A stretch of DNA of 32,975 bases from Eggerthellaceae bacterium (GTDB taxonomy: Bacteria; Actinomycetota; Coriobacteriia; Coriobacteriales; Eggerthellaceae). Positions 29,545 to 32,975 of the stretch are shown piece after piece. How positions within the stretch are numbered: the first letter of the stretch is position 1; every line of letters begins with the position of its first letter. The translations under genes were made by a program, and so were the position numbers. The DNA lies in assembly GCA_017440565.1 (NCBI GenBank), contig JAFSHA010000158.1:1-32975 (forward strand). The letters are read 5' to 3'. The notes under the pieces are model-generated. The model worked only from the letters and a program-made list of their open reading frames with translations. It had not been told where the DNA came from and ran no database searches.

Positions 29545-30660
29545 CTACTTCAGCGGCAGGGCGCCTTCGACCAGCTCGTCGTATTCGGCGTCGGAAAGCT
29601 GGTATCCGTAGAACAGCTGATAGTACTCGGTGACCACTTGCTTGAGATCGTCGTCGTAGGCGTGCGGGTAGCATACGCGCGGAAGCCACTGCAAACCGAG
29701 GATCTGGTTGACGGTGGGCGGGTTATTCAGCCATGAATAGGGCTCGCTCGGCACCTCGAAGTAAGTGCCGGAGTCGATGGCATCGATGCCTTTCCAGGCG
29801 GGCATGTCGGCCACGGAGGAGTAGACGCTGTTGGGACCGAAGACGATGAGCTCGGGGTTCCACAGCGCGATTTGCTCGAGGCTTGACTCCATGCCCTGGC
29901 CTCCGCCCTTGGCGTTTTCCACGACGGCGAGGTTGTTGGCTACGATGTCGATGACGCCGCTTTGGAAGGAGTTGGCGGGAATGATGTTAAGGCCCGCGTC
30001 GCCCAGGAGGTAGAGCATGTTCACGCGCTCGTTTTCGGGGATGGTGGCCATGACGCTTTCGGTTTCGGCCCAAGCGGCGGCGCAGTAGTCGGCCAGCTGG
30101 TTGCCGCGCTCGGGCAGACCGAGAAGTTCGCCGAGGGTGCGGTAAGCTTCGTCGTAGCCGTCGAGGGAGGTCTCGATGAACACGACGGGGATGGCAAGCT
30201 GGGCCTGCAGGCTCTCAAGGTCTTCCTCGATGCCGTTTTTCTTCTCGCCCATGTCTATGATGACCTGCGGGTTTGCCGCCGCGACCGACTCTTTGTTGAA
30301 GTCGCCTTTGGCGTTGTAGTACGAACCCAGCACGGGCAGAGCGGAAAGCTCCTCGCCGAGGAACAGCTTCTCATCTTCTGACATGGCTTGGCACAGGCCC
30401 ACCATCATGTCGGGGGCCATGGTGATGAGCACCTGCTCGGAGGTGGAGCTAAGGGCCGCCACGCGTTCGATCTCGACAGGGACTCGCACTTCGCGTCCAA
30501 GTGAGTCGGTGAAGGTACGCAGCTCGACTACTTCGCTGGGTTCGGTGGGAACGGGGTCCTTTTCACCGCCGCCTCCGCAGGCCGTGAGGCCTAACGTCGT
30601 GCTTGCCAACAGCGCTGCAACGAGCACGCTTGCAAACACGGTTTTCAGGTTCTTTTTCAT
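29545..30660 (-). CDS. ABC importer substrate-binding lipoprotein (second importer)
   Basis: A 371-residue lipoprotein with an N-terminal signal ending in LGLTAC (lipidated Cys at about residue 28), a Gly/Glu/Pro linker, and an FepB/BtuF-like binding fold (FTDSLGREVRVPVEIERVAAL, ANPQVIIDMGEKKNG, WNPELIVFGPNSV). The C-terminal YSWLNNPPTVNQILGLQWLPR resembles heme/corrinoid/iron-complex binding proteins in this class. ATG 30660 follows AAGGAAAGGAAGG. It is the last gene of the operon, 139 bases after the ATPase, with a long palindrome in the gap that may reduce or alter its expression. Confidence 0.88.
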   Translation of the reverse strand: MKKNLKTVFASVLVAALLASTTLGLTACGGGGEKDPVPTEPSEVVELRTFTDSLGREVRVPVEIERVAALSSTSEQVLITMAPDMMVGLCQAMSEDEKLFLGEELSALPVLGSYYNAKGDFNKESVAAANPQVIIDMGEKKNGIEEDLESLQAQLAIPVVFIETSLDGYDEAYRTLGELLGLPERGNQLADYCAAAWAETESVMATIPENERVNMLYLLGDAGLNIIPANSFQSGVIDIVANNLAVVENAKGGGQGMESSLEQIALWNPELIVFGPNSVYSSVADMPAWKGIDAIDSGTYFEVPSEPYSWLNNPPTVNQILGLQWLPRVCYPHAYDDDLKQVVTEYYQLFYGYQLSDAEYDELVEGALPLK

Positions 30661-30733
30661 GAGCCTTCCTTTCCTTGTTCAACTACGTTGCAGATATTCA
30701 CGCTTCCTTCGACCTCTTTAACCTCTTGCTGTG

Positions 30734-30794
30734 CGGAACGGGCTTGCGGGTGGAACAGGGGTCGTAGCCCCGTTCCACCCGCAAGCCCGTTCCG
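30734..30794. repeat. Nested palindromic element between ATPase and binding-protein genes (copy C)
   Basis: Perfect 23-base outer arms (30734-30756 and 30772-30794) plus an inner GGGG/CCCC pairing make a 61-base hairpin. The inner 25 bases (30752-30776) are the reverse complement of copy B in menH with one difference, and the outer arm contains GGGCTTGCGG as in copy A. It looks like one element inserted into another of the same family. Confidence 0.9.
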
Positions 30795-30799
30795 GGATG

Positions 30800-31582
30800 C
30801 TACTTCCTGATCTCGTGAACGGGCACGCATACGCGCACGCGGTCGTCATAGAGCGAGTTCACCTCGACGTCGACACCGTACAAGTCGCTCACCAGCTCTT
30901 TCGTGATGACCTCCTGGGGCGTTCCGTAGGCGTGCACGCGTCCGTGGTTGATAACCAGCGTGCGATCGGAGTACAGGAACGCGTGGTCGGGCTGGTGGGT
31001 GGACTGCACGATGGAAAGTCCCTCGCGCGCCAGCTGACGAACGCATGAGAGCACGCGCACGGTGTTGCCGTAGTCAAGGGCGCTCGTCGGTTCGTCCATG
31101 ATGATGGTCTGCGCCTCCTGGGCGATGGCGCGCGCGATGAGCACGAGCTGCTGCTCGCCGCCCGAGATCTGGGTGTACGTACGGTGCGCCAGCTTCTCGA
31201 TGCCGATGCGCTCAAGCGCAGCGTAGGCGCGCTCGACGTGTCGTTTGCCCGGCGTGCGCAGCATGCCGAGATCGGTTCCGGTGCTCATGAGCACCACGTC
31301 GAGCACTTCGTAGTCATACACCGGCGAATGCGACTGCGGGATGTAGGAGATCTCGCGGGCGCGCTCTTTGATGGAGAGGTGCCGCATGTCCTTGCCGTTG
31401 ACGATGATGTTGCCCGTGTAATCGGGGTTGAGCCCCAGGATGCAGCGGAATAGGGTGGACTTGCCCACGCCGTTAGGGCCGAGCACGTTTACCAGCGTGC
31501 CGTCGGGAATCTCCACGTTGATGTCGTGGAGGACTTGGTGACGCCCGTAGGAGAAGTTGAGGTGTTGGATTTCGATGCTCAC
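30800..31582 (-). CDS. ABC importer ATPase, FecE/BtuD-type (second importer)
   Basis: A 260-residue ATPase with Walker A GPNGVGKST at residues 35-43, Q-loop IPQSHSPV, signature ISGGEQQLV, Walker B TIIMDEPTSALD and switch His in STHQPD. The only suitable start is GTG 31582, nine bases after the permease stop, with AGGGGGC upstream. It powers the adjoining permease. The first importer's ATPase is clearly different in sequence, so this is not a recent duplication. Confidence 0.9.
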   Translation of the reverse strand: MSIEIQHLNFSYGRHQVLHDINVEIPDGTLVNVLGPNGVGKSTLFRCILGLNPDYTGNIIVNGKDMRHLSIKERAREISYIPQSHSPVYDYEVLDVVLMSTGTDLGMLRTPGKRHVERAYAALERIGIEKLAHRTYTQISGGEQQLVLIARAIAQEAQTIIMDEPTSALDYGNTVRVLSCVRQLAREGLSIVQSTHQPDHAFLYSDRTLVINHGRVHAYGTPQEVITKELVSDLYGVDVEVNSLYDDRVRVCVPVHEIRK

Positions 31583-31591
31583 GGCTGCCCC

Positions 31592-32770
31592 CTAAAGCTT
31601 CTTCTTGCGGGTGATGAGGTACAGGAAGAACGGCACGCCGATGAAGGCGGTCAGGATGCCGATGGGAATTTCGGCCGAGGTTGCCAGGCGCGCCACGTCA
31701 TCGACGATGAGCAGGAAGCTGGCGCCAAGAAGCGCGCTTGCGGGGATAAGCTTGCGGTAGTCGCTGCCCACGATCATGCGCGCGAGATGGGGGACCACTA
31801 GGCCCACGAAGCCGATGATGCCTGACACCGACACGCTTGCCGCGGTGACGAGCGTTGCGGCCAAAAGCACGATGTAACGGGTGTGCTTGGCGTTGATGCC
31901 CATGGTGGAGGCTTCGTCGTCGCCCATGGTGAGGATGTTGATGCGCCAGCGCATGGCGAATAGCACCGCCATGCCGATAGCCATGGGGATGGTCGGGCGC
32001 GCCACATCGGCGAGGCTGGTCACGCCGGAAAGGCTTCCCATGAGCCAGTAGGTGATGGCGGGCAGGTCATCGGCGGGGTCGGCCACCAGCTTGCAGAAGG
32101 ACACGCCCGACTGAAACAGGCTTGATACCATGACGCCGGCAAGCACCACCACGAGCACGCGGTTGCCCTTGGCGTGGTTGCTGATGACAAGCACGATGAG
32201 CACGGTGATCATGGAGAACGCGAACGCGAAGGTCGAGGTGGCAAATGCGCCGCCAACCGTGAGGATGGCGAGCGCCGCGCCGAAGGCCGCGCCTTGGGAT
32301 GCGCCCAAGATATCGGGCGAGACGAGCGGGTTTTGGAAGGTGCCCTGGAAAGCGGCGCCGGCGGCGGAGAGGCAGGCGCCGATCAGGAGCGCGAGCAGGA
32401 TGCGCGGCAGGCGCACGTTCATGAAGAGCGAGTACTGCTGGTCGGTCCATGTGGGCTCGATGGGGAGGAAAAGCGAGCCGATCATAGCCAGGGCTTGGCC
32501 GGGCTCGATGGGGAAGCGTCCCAGCATGAACGAGACGAAGGTGGCCACAACCATGAACACAGCCAGGCCCGTGATGGTGAGCACCGCACGGCGCGTGGCC
32601 TTCGACTGGTAGGCGCGCCCACGGGCGGGCGGCTGGGCTTCGGCGCCCGCGTTGGCGTCGGCCGCCTTGGCAAGCGAACCCTCCGTTTCCAGCTTGACGG
32701 CTTCGAGGGCCTCTGCGTTGCCCTCTGCCGCCAACGTATCGACGCGAGAGGAAACCTCTCCGATGTTCAT
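31592..32770 (-). CDS. ABC importer permease, FecCD/BtuC-type, with hydrophilic N-terminal extension (second importer)
   Basis: A 392-residue permease. Residues from about 62 match the BtuC fold: VRLPRILLALLIGACLSAAGAAFQGTFQNPLVSPDILG, the coupling sequence MGINAKHTRY, and GIIGFVGLVVPHLARMIVGSDYRK. Before the first helix there are about 60 hydrophilic residues rich in Ala and Glu (DTLAAEGNAEALEAVKLETE), absent from the first importer's permease; their purpose is unknown. AGGAGGAGGAAGG lies ahead of ATG 32770. It is the first gene of the operon. Confidence 0.9.
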   Translation of the reverse strand: MNIGEVSSRVDTLAAEGNAEALEAVKLETEGSLAKAADANAGAEAQPPARGRAYQSKATRRAVLTITGLAVFMVVATFVSFMLGRFPIEPGQALAMIGSLFLPIEPTWTDQQYSLFMNVRLPRILLALLIGACLSAAGAAFQGTFQNPLVSPDILGASQGAAFGAALAILTVGGAFATSTFAFAFSMITVLIVLVISNHAKGNRVLVVVLAGVMVSSLFQSGVSFCKLVADPADDLPAITYWLMGSLSGVTSLADVARPTIPMAIGMAVLFAMRWRINILTMGDDEASTMGINAKHTRYIVLLAATLVTAASVSVSGIIGFVGLVVPHLARMIVGSDYRKLIPASALLGASFLLIVDDVARLATSAEIPIGILTAFIGVPFFLYLITRKKKL

Positions 32771-32800
32771 GCCGCCTTCCTCCTCCTGCGACGCGATGAA

Positions 32801-32820
32801 TTATTCTCAAATAGGAATAA
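32801..32820. promoter_or_regulatory. Operator-like inverted repeat in the leader of the second importer
   Basis: TTATTC (32801-32806) and GAATAA (32815-32820) are perfect inverted copies eight bases apart, located just after the predicted transcription start and before the ribosome site. A metal-dependent or TetR-type repressor is plausible given the cargo class. Confidence 0.45.
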
Positions 32821-32833
32821 CTCCTTGGAGGGA

Positions 32834-32862
32834 ATTATATTCTTTCGTGGATAATATGGGAA
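32834..32862 (-). promoter_or_regulatory. Promoter of the second importer operon
   Basis: On the minus strand, TTCCCA (32862-32857) and a consensus TATAAT (32839-32834) are exactly 17 bases apart, in an AT-rich patch. The predicted start of transcription is near 32827. Confidence 0.65.
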
Positions 32863-32949
32863 GAGAAAACGCTTCCAGAATGGCGATGGCCTTTCCGCTC
32901 TTCGCATCCGCATCCCGGGATCAGCGTGCTATGCCCGAAAGGGGTCGGG

Positions 32950-32975
32950 GGATTGCGGGCATGCGCCCGCAATCC
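32950..32975. terminator. Strong hairpin at the window end
   Basis: GGATTGCGGGC and GCCCGCAATCC form a perfect 11-pair stem around ATGC, ending at the last base. Whether T-runs follow cannot be seen. It probably terminates a gene lying beyond the window. Confidence 0.5.

Overview
The window is a GC-rich bacterial chromosome segment. Translated products and gene neighbourhoods point to an anaerobic actinobacterium of the Coriobacteriia, most likely the Eggerthellaceae. This is inferred from protein character, dense radical-SAM content, a complete late menaquinone cluster and ferredoxin-type aldo/keto reductase; no rRNA or species marker is present.

Layout. 1-586: the 5' end of an IS110-type transposase (minus strand, cut by the window edge) and a gene-free stretch with short tandem repeats. 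587-1882: an MtaD/SsnA-like amidohydrolase, convergent across a strong hairpin with a minus-strand operon (6300 to 1968). That operon encodes a G3E (CobW-like) GTPase, a one-chain fusion of an ArsM-type arsenite methyltransferase with an ArsS-type radical SAM enzyme, and a biotin-synthase-like radical SAM protein. It has a recognisable promoter and an operator-like inverted repeat. 6735-10588: a plus-strand operon of a NirJ2/AhbD-like radical SAM-SPASM protein and a complete FecBCD/BtuFCD-type importer (lipoprotein, permease, ATPase). 10741-12380: a deformylase-like protein lacking the catalytic glutamate and an aldo/keto reductase with a ferredoxin tail.

12518-13220: tRNA-Ala(GGC), followed 175 bp downstream by a second copy of its 3' end with its own terminator, a likely scar of integration or recombination. 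13221-15287: an EF-G-like GTPase. 15519-16439: a small membrane protein convergent with MscL carrying a C-terminal zinc ribbon. 16569-24758: the menaquinone genes menF, menD, menH, menB and a menE-menC fusion. Together they cover chorismate to DHNA-CoA; MenF makes isochorismate, MenD SEPHCHC, MenH SHCHC, MenC o-succinylbenzoate, MenE its CoA ester and MenB DHNA-CoA. No menA or menG is in the window.

25039-28569: a CNNM/CBS (CorC-like) membrane protein, a minus-strand amidohydrolase-2 family protein and a CmpB-type membrane protein. 28605-32770: a TetR regulator and a second FecBCD-type importer operon, transcribed permease, ATPase, binding protein, on the minus strand.

Scattered between genes, and once inside menH, is a family of short palindromic elements with a GGAACAGGG core, plus two other long palindromes. 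Most interesting for follow-up are the GTPase/ArsM-ArsS/radical SAM operon, the palindrome inserted in frame into menH, the tRNA tail duplication, the radical SAM-importer operon and the catalytically altered deformylase-like protein.
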